Assembly: GCA_963576785.1 (NCBI GenBank)
Contig: OY756148.1
Coordinates: 682,001 to 746,000 of the forward strand
Origin: Chlorophyllum brunneum
Taxonomy: Eukaryota > Basidiomycota > Agaricomycetes > Agaricales > Agaricaceae
DNA length: 64,000 bases
Direction: 5' to 3'
The position numbers were made by a program, and so were the translations under genes. The notes beneath the pieces were generated by a model, which was not told the DNA's origin, searched no databases, and saw nothing but the letters and a program-made list of their open reading frames with translations. Shown in pieces: positions 44,381 through 54,010 of the stretch. How positions within the stretch are numbered: position 1 is the stretch's first letter; each line of letters opens with the position of its first letter.

Positions 44381-46212
44381 TCAATCCTGCAGACTGTTTA
44401 CAGTCGTCCCATCCTCTTCCCGTGCCGTTTGATGGCGAAACTGCAAGGCTGAGTGCACCTGTCGTGAGGCCAGAGATTCTGTCAGCTTGCAGTCAGCCTC
44501 ACGAAGATTGAGTATCAGTCGTGTTCCCTGAATCATGAGGTTATACATATCCGATTTGATTATGAAGAGATGACTATACCATCAAATAGTAAGCACCAGC
44601 AAGCCACCTACATTGATCGAAATTAGGGGGTATCAAAAATAGGTATAAAGAATAACTTACACGCTCCAGTCAATCTCACCAAAGTTTATTGAATTCACCG
44701 TGGTAGCATCAGTAAGGCCGGAGATGGTGTTAAGAATTGTAAATGCTAATTCAGATCAATGTGAGTATTTTTGCAGGCTTCATTACTGCTACTCACTCAG
44801 GAGTCTGAGGTTGGTAGTGAATAAGAATGATGTATCAAATAGATAATCCACTCACGGAATCAAGAATAATGTCCCATCACGGTAGAAAATGTAGATGATA
44901 GGGGTCAACTCCCTCATGTGTAACAAAGTCTCGTGAACCGGCCGGCCGACGGCTGTAGACTGTCTGAGCATCTGCACAAACTTGATGAGCATTAGTGTAA
45001 CTTCGACACTTGTAGAGAATAGTCGAATTGCACTGTGTCACCATGTAAAATTTAATCCATAGACAGAGAAGGAGAGTAAAGAAGACTTACGCAAATTGAT
45101 ATGCTATTTTTGCTTTAAAATTTGGTTGCTGGACAACATGTATAAAACAACCATGGAGTGGAAATTCATCTATGATACTCTCGATACTAGTGAGAATAAC
45201 AATTACCAGACCAGTCTAACGTCATTTGAATAGATGAGTGGGTACCCAAAAAGAATACTTTTGACTTACTGAGATTTCAGCTTAACAGACCAAGATCATG
45301 TAAGTGTTTTCTCTTCGTTGTGAATCCCAATTTTCACCTACCAAGTGTAACCGCAAACAAGATAATTGTGACTAAGGAATTTCGATCAGTGCATTTCTGG
45401 GCCTGATATGGTAAAGACTCACCAACAAGATTCTGGTTCCATAGCGCTCGAATGCGCAATATGATAAGAGTTTTCAAAGCTGCTGGGAGAAGAACGTCTA
45501 GGAGGCTACGGATGACATTCAGCATTTATTTCATTGTGGTACGGTGCACTTACAGGCCTGCAGCTACTCCATAACCAAATGAGCACCTGATGTTATATAT
45601 TGTTAGTGAGCCCGAATTCCAAGTCTCCGGCGTCACTTACACCTGTCAAATTGTGAGTAGGGACCACAATTATGGGAAAGAGAGAAATATCTCACTGGTT
45701 GATGAATGAAGTTATGCTGCTTTACTGAGAATTTCCGTAAGCAGTTACTTACTCAAGAGAAGAAGTGAAAGTACTTGCTGTAAATGGTGATTCTAACTGA
45801 TATAAGCTTATCTGGTCAATTCAGATATACGATGGAATGCGAACATTATAGCAATGATGGCCCACAGCCGAAGGGAGAAGTAGATGATCCGGATGATTGT
45901 CCATTTCCCACTAGTTTGTAAGTGAGAAGACAGGAGGATAAGATATCGTCTGAGGCGTACTGATACATGTGCTTCGCCTGGAACTTGGTTAGCTCGAGTT
46001 ATAGTTTGTAGTGATATTCTTACTTCTTGAGGTAGCATACGTGAAGTCTCGTAAATTAACACTGTGACTGCAGCAACTATGAATGTTCCGATGTCAAAAA
46101 GGTCACTCGAAGATATAGAGGATAAGTACGTACAGTGAAAATAGCCATTGAAACGTGTCAGGCGGAGGTCGCTGGTATAATCTTCAGGCGTCAGACCCCA
46201 CTGGTCAGTCAT
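44381..46212 (-). CDS. DUF6533-type multi-pass membrane protein, copy C
   Basis: It starts MTDQWGLTPEDYTSDLRLTR FNGYFH, then after an intron FAAVTVLIYETSRMLPQE. The 17-nt exon is 45961-45977 (AKHMYH) and leads to GKWTIIRIIYFSLRLWAII. Later comes LKTLIILRIRALWNQNLVG and the last-exon block GTRLILNLREADCKLTES, ending QTAREEDGTTVNSLQD with the stop at 44381-44383. Nearly every segment aligns with copies A and B, including intron positions. The family is Agaricomycete-specific and unstudied. Confidence 0.64.
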
Positions 46213-46439
46213 TTTGTGGTGAGGACTCGGTGAGTGGACAGTGGACAAGACTTATATACTACCTCATATTTCCATCTATAGACTAATCGTTCATGGACGT
46301 CGAAAATTGAAGACGTTGTTGATAAAACATCTTCTAACTCAGATCACAGTGGTCCAGCAAAGAAGAATCACACCCGGACAAATCACTAGGGGGAGGGCTA
46401 GCAGTCACACAGCATTTCATCGGGGACTCGGATACGGTA

Positions 46440-46500
46440 GAACGACATGGATATTCCACCGGTTGTGTTGATGCAATCCCAGCATATCCGGGTGTCTATT
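46440..46500 (-). pseudogene. Orphan DUF6533-type tail fragment
   Basis: The plus-strand words gaacgacatgg and tgtgttgatgcaatcccag match the fragment at 16.13-16.18 kb beside copy A. It again lies directly upstream of a full family member. Confidence 0.45.
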
Positions 46501-47079
46501 TGGATTACAAACATATCAATATTTGATATGTTGCACTGCACATTCAGTGTTGGGGTATGGGAGTGATGAATTGTGACAGCAGACTTGATTGAATAGCCGG
46601 AGGTGTAAGCGTACTTGTTTCACTCTCTGTGACCGTAATGGAAACAGGGGGATGAGCAGGTGCAATGGTCTGGCCAGCGACACAAGACCCGGGGCCCCCG
46701 ATCGTTGTACCTATCATTCTTGACATATCGATGTATCAATACCGACCAGTGTAATGATTAGAGATATTACCCGCAAGCTTGATGATCAGAACCCGGCTGT
46801 CCTTCCTGTAGCCGTCCCAGGGGCGTCTTAGGGGTTTGTCGGTAGAATTTGCAGTGGGGTTCGAGTATCCCACAGCATAGGGATCAAAATCTATTGTTAC
46901 TCTCGAGTCTGGTCAGTAGCATGAGCAACGAATGGCAATCTCAGTTCAATTACCTACTAAGCGAGTATAACAAATACACAAGATCATTCCAAAAAAAAAC
47001 AGAAGACAAGTGTTCCGCTGAAGAGAACTATGCGTATCTATACGGTATGGTATGATAGATCCTTCTAGTTCCGATTCCC

Positions 47080-48767
47080 TCAGTTCGACAATGAATCAGG
47101 CCAATTGATCAAAAACTCGTAGAAGTCCTCTTCGGGAGGTGTAAGCTTCGCGACGCGTCCCAGACGTTCATCTAACACAGGAAACATCAGCTACTTCTAA
47201 CTCACGGTAGGGCTCACAGGGCCGTAGAAAACTTTGAAGACACTTACGGATGGGATCGGATTCTTGATGCTTAAAGTGCTTCAGTTCCCACTTTGTCTCC
47301 GCCGCAGCCTCATCTTTCCTCCTCTGCCTCTGCTCATTCTCAATCCTACTCTTCTCCCTACTCGCAAGTTCATAATCTCCCTCTCTGATACCTTTTGCAA
47401 CCAAATTCCACAACTTGCGCGTCTCGAAATCACCTTGTGAACCGTCCTTCTCACCTCCGACGACTCTAGCGTCTTCTCTACGCGTGTTCGCGATATCGTA
47501 GAAATCGTGACCGCTGGAAGGACCCTTCGTGAATTTCGACTTTTCATGCCAGAGTCCTTCAATGGTATGTTCGTTGAGGTGAGAACCGCCCATTCCGGGA
47601 AGGGGTGAGACGGTGGCTTTGAAGGTGTGTGATTTGCCGGTAAAGTAGCCTTTGCCTTTGTATTCAATTGTGGAGAGGAAACCGCCGCCGACGATGTGGG
47701 ATGTGTCTGTGAGTTCGATGTAAGGTGAGCCGTACCTGCAAAAGCGGGTTTTCTCTCAGCAAGGAATGCGATGAGGAGAATGCTGGTGTGTACCATAATC
47801 CATCGATTCTGAGCCTAGGTAGGGTGATCAGGTATTCTTCCTTTCCGACTGTAAGAATTGCGTGTCCGATTTGTTTAACGATGATAGATCCGGCTAGAAA
47901 ATCACAGCAGGTAAGGGGTCACACAGAAGGGAAATGTGGTCGGGGCTACTTACAGCTGAAACTCGTCTTTTGAGCATTATGACCGACGAGTTTGATGCCC
48001 TTGGTGGGGTTTTCTATGACATATGCTGTGATGGGAGGGTGGTGAGAGACTTGTTCGACAAGGAGGTTTGTTTGTCCGCGCCCGTTGGCGTTCGACCAGT
48101 GTCCGTAGAACAGTCTGAGCCACTGATCAGGGATAACACAGGGAGGAGCCTTTTTTGACTTACTCTCCAAGAACGGGATTAAGAGGTCTGTGAAGTGATG
48201 TGAGATGGAAACGTTAACTAGTGGAAAAGGGCGTACTTTTTCTCGGAACCCATGGACTCGTTTCTAGAGGTATATTGGTCCTTAAGGGTACTCTGGGAAC
48301 GGATGTTAGACGAGCAGTTGGAAACTGGGAACAGATACGCACGATGAACCAGCGCAGAATAGCGAGTGCGCGGGCCTCAGGGTCCTTGGCATCCGCGATC
48401 GCGGCAAAGAGGTCGGGACGTTCACACCAATAAGCTGGGATGGGATCGATGAGAACTGAGGGAGTCGATCACGAGGTTTTGCGGAGGGACCTCACCAGGA
48501 AACTCGGTTAAGGATGTTGGGGACAGAATGAAAGGAGGAGCCGTAAGGGATGAAAGATCTCCTGAAAAGGAGGCGATCCTGGAGTTTTGGGAGTATATTG
48601 ACGCGTTGAGAAGTCATGGCTGGTGGTTTAGGCAGTCGAAAGCGTACGATTTCAAGAATGAAGTCCAGCTACCGCGCTGGGCGGCAGGGACGGCCTGTAC
48701 GTGGCCGGTGAGTGGCTGGTCAGGGTGGCAGAAAAGAAAAACGGACTTCGCCAGCAGTTTCTGCCAT
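47080..48767 (-). CDS. Oxysterol-binding protein homologue (KES1/OSH4-like)
   Basis: A short ORP without PH domain, a cytosolic lipid exchanger for sterol and PI4P. It starts MAETAGEAVPAAQRGSWTSF and continues LKSIASFSGDLSSLTAPPFI LSPTSLTEFP. Later exons give KKPLNPVLGE (the ORP signature region), FYGHWSNANGRGQTNLLVEQ, VSHHPPITAYVIE (the HH motif that binds PI4P), LPRLRIDGLWYGSPYIEL, ETRKLWNLVAKGIREGDYEL and SRIENEQRQRRKDEAAAETK. It ends TPPEEDFYEFLINWPDSLSN at the stop 47080-47082. Around eight exons. The first intron uses the donor GTCCGT after a 21-nt coding exon, so the start is probable rather than certain. The neighbouring NHP6 gene is divergent. Confidence 0.9.
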
Positions 48768-49319
48768 GGTGTGCTAGGGTGAATATGGTGGTAGAAGGAG
48801 AGCAGAGTAGTTGGTGAACAGAAGAGGCGGGCTGGCGTGCAGTGCTGGTGTATGATGTAACAGTCACGTGGCAGAGACATGCCATCCGGGGTCGCCGGGT
48901 GGGTGGCAGCCGGAAGGGAGGCCAGGGAGGGCAGGAATGACCCGAGAGGCCGGCCGCGTAGCGAGAAGACGGTCCGTGCACGGCCTGAAAAGGGAAAAGG
49001 TTCGCAGGAGTGGCAGTGGATTAAACAGCGGGAGTGGGGCATACAGGGAATATCTGCCAGTGAGCGCAAGCCCAGTACTGCAGCCTGCTAAGTCTATATC
49101 CTCCCCAATTTTCCTCAGCGCTTTCCTCATCGCCTCTCGCCGTCTCTCTCCCACAGTACGTACCTGCCTTTAATCCCCGCATTCTTGCTGTTTTTCTGCG
49201 GATTTTCCACGCCGCTGTCGTCGCTGGGGCTGGTGCGCTGCCGGGCGCATAGCGTCAGTGGGCCCTTGGCGGGTGTTGTTTGTTTGTCCTCCCCTGAGAC
49301 GCGTCGCGTTGATCAACTC

Positions 49320-49478
49320 ATCCACCCATCCCTCCATCCTCCACCCTCTCTCTCTCTCCCACCCACCATCATCACCCTCTGACGTGGCCATCGTCGCCGC
49401 CGCGTCCTCCACGCGTCTCCCCCCATTCTTTCCCACTGCTTCCCCACCATCCAACCACTCACCCATATCCTTTCCTAG
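49320..49478 (+). promoter_or_regulatory. Pyrimidine-rich core promoter of the HMG-box gene
   Basis: The 160 bp before the ATG at 49479 is dominated by C and T on the coding strand, with a run of ctctctctctccc around 49351-49361. Such tracts precede the transcription start of highly expressed fungal genes. Role inferred. Confidence 0.4.
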
Positions 49479-50176
49479 ATGCCCAAGGACACTACCAAGC
49501 CCAAGGTGAGCCGTCCTTTCTCGACGTTCTGCCCGGTCTTTTCCGTATATTCCAACGACGTTCAACTTTGAACCGCATACACCCATACCTTCAACCTCAC
49601 CCAAGCACATTTGCACCGTGTTCCGTGTTAACCTTATCATCTTCACGCTCTGATCGATTAATCCAACTCATCACTGATTTCGCTTTTTCTCATTTCACAG
49701 CGCAAGGCTGTCGAAAAGGTCGAAAAGGCCTCCCGCAAGTCCAAAAAGGACCCCAAGGCCCCCAAACGCGCATTATCTGCCTACATGTTCTTTAGCCAGG
49801 ACTGGCGCGAGAGAATCAAGGCTGAGAACCCAGATGCCGGCTTCGGTATGTCACTCTTGCTGACACATGGAATGCGCACGGACTCAATCTTCGAATTAGG
49901 TGAAGTCGGTAAACTCCTCGGTGCCAAGTGGAAGGAGATGGACGAGGAGGAGAAAAAGGTTTGTATTTATCCCTTTTATATATACGCGTGTGTTGGTGCT
50001 GATGACCCACTACCAGCCATATGTTGAACAGGCCACTGCCGACAAGACAAGAGCCGAGAAAGAAAAGGCCAGCTATGATGTATGTGTCCCATTCTTCTCC
50101 ATCCCCCATCTAACACCCCTTCTAGAGTGGCAAGAAGAGCGCAAGCGGCGACGATGAAGAAGACGATGACGAGTAA
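49479..50176 (+). CDS. NHP6: NHP6-type single HMG-box chromatin protein
   Basis: Five exons, 49479-49505, 49701-49845, 49900-49958, 50017-50079 and 50126-50176, sum to 345 nt and give 114 residues. After a basic start ([20 protein letters not shown]) comes one HMG box: [60 protein letters not shown]. The acidic tail [10 protein letters not shown] closes the protein. Nhp6 bends DNA without sequence preference and helps FACT and Pol III transcription. The Pro-Lys-Ala-Pro-Lys-Arg entry and the Tyr-Met-Phe-Phe wedge are intact. The tail is longer than in yeast Nhp6 and is more like other basidiomycete members. Confidence 0.95.
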
Positions 50177-50954
50177 TCCGCTTTACCCACCACCTTCACC
50201 CCCAATGCGCATATACTATATATAATCTCCTCTCTTCGTCTCTCTTTACTTGTTCTATGTTCCTTATTTCGCCTCTTACCTATGTGCCGCTCCTTGTCCT
50301 CGTGTAAGACCCGGTCCCCATTCATGAAAGTATATCCCCCCTCCCAATTCTTCACTCCATTCATGTCTCGGCATCGGTGTGCGTACTTGTACTTTTTCCT
50401 TCTGTTGTGATGATAATTCTGCCCTGGGCTGCCACTTTTTCGTTTTCTTCCGCTGACTCTGTTAAACTGTTGTTAACGTGTGGTATATTCAATGAAAATT
50501 TAGAAAATTGTGTGAATGATTAACCGTCCCCGATGCCTGTTGCTTGAGATGGATCCAAAACCAAGAGTTTGCACAGCCCCTGATGCCGACCCTGCATCCT
50601 TTACAGAGTATGTTTTACTAGTTGGGGAACAGAACTCTGGCAGGGTTGCCCCCAAACGCCCGGTGTCCCGCCCGACCCCCAACCGGTCCTTGGGGCCTAA
50701 CCGAGGATCTTAGCTGAGTCTGCATCGGGGATACTGCCGGGCTAAACCATACATCATTGCTCTACAAATACCCATGTAGCTCCCCAACCTCCGTGAAACG
50801 ATACTAGGCTAGTATCGACTCACAGGTGATTCTCCTGACTCAGGTATCAACATCAAAAACAAGTCTATTTTCGCATCCAATGCTGTTCTCGTTGTCAGTT
50901 GATATATATGAACCTGACAGCCGCAACACCCAGTCGTTCTATCAGGTCTCTCAA

Positions 50955-52359
50955 ATGGGCTCCGGCCAGTCCACTGCAAGGAAGGCAGCAAATGCCCGTA
51001 AGTGCAATATGTCCGGGGTGTAAACATAGTACATACTTACCGCCTGTTAGACAATGATGAAATTGATGCTCAACTTGATCTTGAGCGAATACAGCCCAAG
51101 AGTCAAGTCAGGGTACTCATGTTGAGTGCTGGAGGGTCAAACAAGGTAAATATGGTCCCTCGTTTTGTCCTATGATGGATGTTTTTCAAGCTTCTTCGCT
51201 CTCGATTGTAGCACAGGCTCTCCAAGAGGATGAAATACATCCAGGACGGTGGTTATAATAACCAGGAGAGGGAGGCGTACAAAAAGGTTATTTTCTCGAG
51301 TACCATCCAATATATGCGGTTAGTCCCCTTCACACTCGGAGAAACATGCCTTACTAAGTTCGGTTGATAGAGTCATATTAGAAGCCATGCCTCATTTCAA
51401 CCTTCAACTTGCACCCCAAAATGATACCCACAAAGCAGTCATTCTCACACTTCCAGGCCAGATCGAGACAGACGGTGATCTACCACCTGAAGTGGCCGAT
51501 GCCGTGCAAGGCCTTTGGCATGACTCCAGCGTCCAAAAAGCCGTTCGACGCTCTAGTACAGAGTTTGGAGACGACGATTTGGACCCGGCTATGTATTACC
51601 TGAATGCTATTGACCGCATCACTGGACGTGGTTACCTTCCAACAGATCAAGATATCCTTCATAGACCTATCAAGAATACTGGTATAACGGAAATAACGTT
51701 CAAAGTCGGCGAGCTCAATCATCAATTTTTGGATCTGGGGGGACAACGTGGTCAAAGGAGGAAATGGATTCATTGTTTTGAGGGTGTGGTGGAAGCTTTG
51801 GTGTTTCATGTCAGTTTGAATGAGTATGATCAAATGCTTCGTGAAGATGAGAGTACGGTGAGTTTCTCATGTTACCCTTTTTTTTTGGGATCTGAGGTGT
51901 GGGTTTTGAATATTGTTTCTGTAGAACTGCTTGCAGGCGGCCCTTACTGAATTTGATTCGGTATGCAATTCTCAGTGGTTCACTAGGACTTCAATTGTAC
52001 GTTCACATATATCCGGGTGCTTAGTCGTGTGTTTTTACTGATTCGGTTGTTAGATTCTTTTCTTGGATGATACCGACCTATTCGCTGAGAAGCTTCGTGA
52101 CCGTCCATTGGAGGATTATTTCCCGGATTATACTGGTAGGAATAACCACGATGCTGCTTGCGACTACATTCTACACCGTTTTGTTTCCCTCAATATGTCT
52201 GCTAATTCTAAGCAGATATATGCACATTATACAAATTCTAGTGATACTGGGCTCATGAAGTGTGCGTGTCCATGCTATTGCTTGCCTTTGCTATGATGTG
52301 CTGAACATCATTGTTCTTTGGTAGTCATGTTTAGTGCTATTCAAGATATTCTGTTATAA
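50955..52359 (+). CDS. Divergent G-protein alpha subunit with degenerate GTPase motifs
   Basis: Seven exons (50955-50997, 51051-51145, 51212-51318, 51371-51857, 51925-51996, 52054-52261, 52325-52359) sum to 1047 nt and give 348 residues in phase. Overall it is a G-alpha: Gly2 for myristoylation, DAQLDLERIQPKSQVRVLML, FLDLGGQRGQRRKWIHCFEG, VEALVFHVSLNEYDQMLRED. The nucleotide motifs are damaged. The P-loop GAGESGKS is SAGGSNKH at residues 40-47. Switch I RVKTTGI is PIKNTGI, losing the catalytic Arg and one Mg-binding Thr. NKxD is DDTD, and TCAT is TNSS. Gln of DxGGQ is kept. A TAA ends the protein about nine codons before the usual receptor-coupling tail; after it the frame continues for nine codons to TGA. 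Such extra G-alphas are common in mushrooms. It may be a GTP-independent paralogue or a gene starting to decay. Confidence 0.85.
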
Positions 52360-52384
52360 CAAGACCTTAGGGCAAAAAGACTCT

Positions 52385-52605
52385 TGTGAACAGCACAGTA
52401 ATGTGCAGAGGCAGACAGATAATCTGACTTACTTGCTAAAGTGTTAGTTAGTCTAGTAAGAACTAATAAGAGTTGCTGTGAGAGTTGAGTAGAGCAATAG
52501 AGAAGATGAGTAGGTTGTCTAAAGAAATAAAGGGAATATATGCTACTTCATATACTAATGTCTGGGATGCAAAACTCTAAGATACAAGTAATAACTATTG
52601 TTACA
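52385..52605 (-). mobile_element. Possible solo LTR or LTR relic
   Basis: An AT-rich stretch bounded by TGTGAACA and TGTTACA lies right after the G-alpha stop. On the minus strand it reads TGTAACAATAG...TGTTCACA and contains a TATATTCC-like box and a CT-rich part, as many LTRs do. No exact target duplication is seen and no second copy is in the window, so the call is weak. Confidence 0.3.
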
Positions 52606-52667
52606 ACTAGTAAATCACATGCTTGTTTTAGGATGTGATTCTACCTTAGTTCAGGTTTTCAGCTTGT

Positions 52668-52969
52668 TGTTACGACCTTAGTCTCTGACTCAGGTTGCAA
52701 GCCTTTTTGGGTAAAGGAAAGGAAGTAGAGAAGGGAAGAAGGGATGATACGATTGGTAAAGTGTAAGGAATACATCAAGTATTACTACACTTTATATACT
52801 GGTGGTAGAGGCTAATAATAAGGGAGTCGAGTAACGGAGTCAGAGGAGGCGAGTAGAACGAGTCAGGTAGGAGGCACAGCCTCTAGGGTGATACAGGAGA
52901 TGAAACGAGTATGAGAGTACACGAGGTAACGGGCGCATGATAGGAATGAACGGTCTATGATTCGTAACA
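52668..52969 (-). repeat. 3' LTR of the chromovirus
   Basis: This LTR follows the polypurine tract in element sense. It has TG..CA ends with a 7-bp inverted repeat, and it keeps the two CG sites that read CA in the partner LTR. Confidence 0.95.
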
Positions 52970-52972
52970 ATA

Positions 52973-52982
52973 CCTCCTTTTC
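52973..52982 (-). other. Polypurine tract
   Basis: In element sense GAAAAGGAGG followed by TAT lies directly before the 3' LTR, the usual primer site for plus-strand DNA. The same tract is found before the LTR of the second element (about 61667-61676). Confidence 0.8.
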
Positions 52983-53076
52983 AAGCTTCATGTCCTCATG
53001 ATACGTATTACTGTAAAGGTCCTTTGTAGAGTAGGGCATATGGGATTTGGTGATGGTAATAAAACGCGACGAGTGT

Positions 53077-53913
53077 TTACTCGTTCATAGGTACGGCCGC
53101 GCCCAGGGCTCTGGCCAAGTCCTTCTTGTTTCCTCCGATGAGAGGTGCTTTGTCAACACGGCGTAAGCCAATCCAGAGGGGTGCGTGTGGCGGTCCTTCT
53201 TTGAACAGGAAGTGGGTGTGATTGTTGTACGTGGTGTTGTCGTTGGTGTGGTTGCTTAACAGTTTGTACACGATGTCCTTCCAGTAATCGTTGTCCTTCT
53301 CACCTTCTGATTTCAACGTATTATATCCTGTCGGCGGGTGGAAAGTCATGGGTGTGATGGGGGGTACTACCGTGGTGAGTATGGTCTGGAGGTGAGCGAC
53401 TTCTTCTTCGATGTCGGGGTGGAGTAGTTGGTCGGCAACGGTTCTTTCTTGAGTCTTTTGTTCGCATGTGTGGCATATGTGATGTTGGATGGGGAACGGG
53501 TCGTTGCTAACGAGTAGTCGGTTAACGATGTGGTGGGAGAGGTTATCTGTGCTTCTTGATTCGTACGTATTGAGTCGTTCGGCTAGAGCTACAAGGATAC
53601 TGTGCATCCGAGCTCATATGTTGGAGATAACGAGGAGTTGCAAGTCGTCGTTAATCTCGTACAAGTGCCTCTCCAGTTGGTCTCTCCTTCCTTCGTCGAT
53701 GATGAACTGATTGAGTCTTGGAGTGGCGTCGGATAATGTGTCCATAATTTTCGAGGCTCCTTCTTGGGTTGCCTTTACTGCTGCTCCCAATAGTATTATG
53801 GTGTCGACTAGTGTTTCTCCTTCTACGATTTCTTCATGGTTGGTCCTTTCTGGTACGAGTTCTTCGAATTCTTTGAGGTAGGGATACGGGGTAAGTTGGC
53901 ATTCGGCGGGCAT
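53077..53913 (-). pseudogene. Third ORF of the chromovirus, interrupted by one in-frame stop
   Basis: One frame runs from ATG at 53913 to a stop at 53077, about 278 codons, with a single TGA at 53614-53616. TGA could come from CGA by one C-to-T change at CpG. The first half is helical (VDTIILLGAAVKATQEGASK). The second half holds TERTVADQLLHPDIEEEVAH-like text, PPITPMTFHPPTGYNTL, DNDYWKDIVYKLLSN, PPHAPLWIGLRR and LIGGNKKDLARAL. No signal peptide or membrane helix is seen, so it is not an envelope gene. A related frame exists in the second element at 61.7-62.65 kb, where it continues into a zinc-knuckle-like end. Function unknown. Confidence 0.7.
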
Positions 53914-54010
53914 GGTGTGTTGTAGAGATAGTTGGCAAAATCAAGGGTGAAGTGAATACCACAAGTGATGCGGTGAGTGTAGTGGTTACTTGAGATGCGA
54001 GGTTTGTTGT

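Noticed and set aside
48614..49173. Several 100-150 codon frames upstream of the oxysterol-binding protein gene
   Set aside because: They are leader or antisense frames; the conserved protein fits MAETAGE at 48767 with a spliced first exon.
51961..51975. 15-bp GT..AG stretch in the G-alpha gene read as an intron
   Set aside because: It is too short for an intron and reads through as SVCNSQWF, which matches the conserved G-alpha CNS.WF segment.
53077..53913. Envelope gene after pol
   Set aside because: The position suggests env, but there is no signal peptide or membrane helix, and the related copy ends in a zinc-knuckle-like motif.
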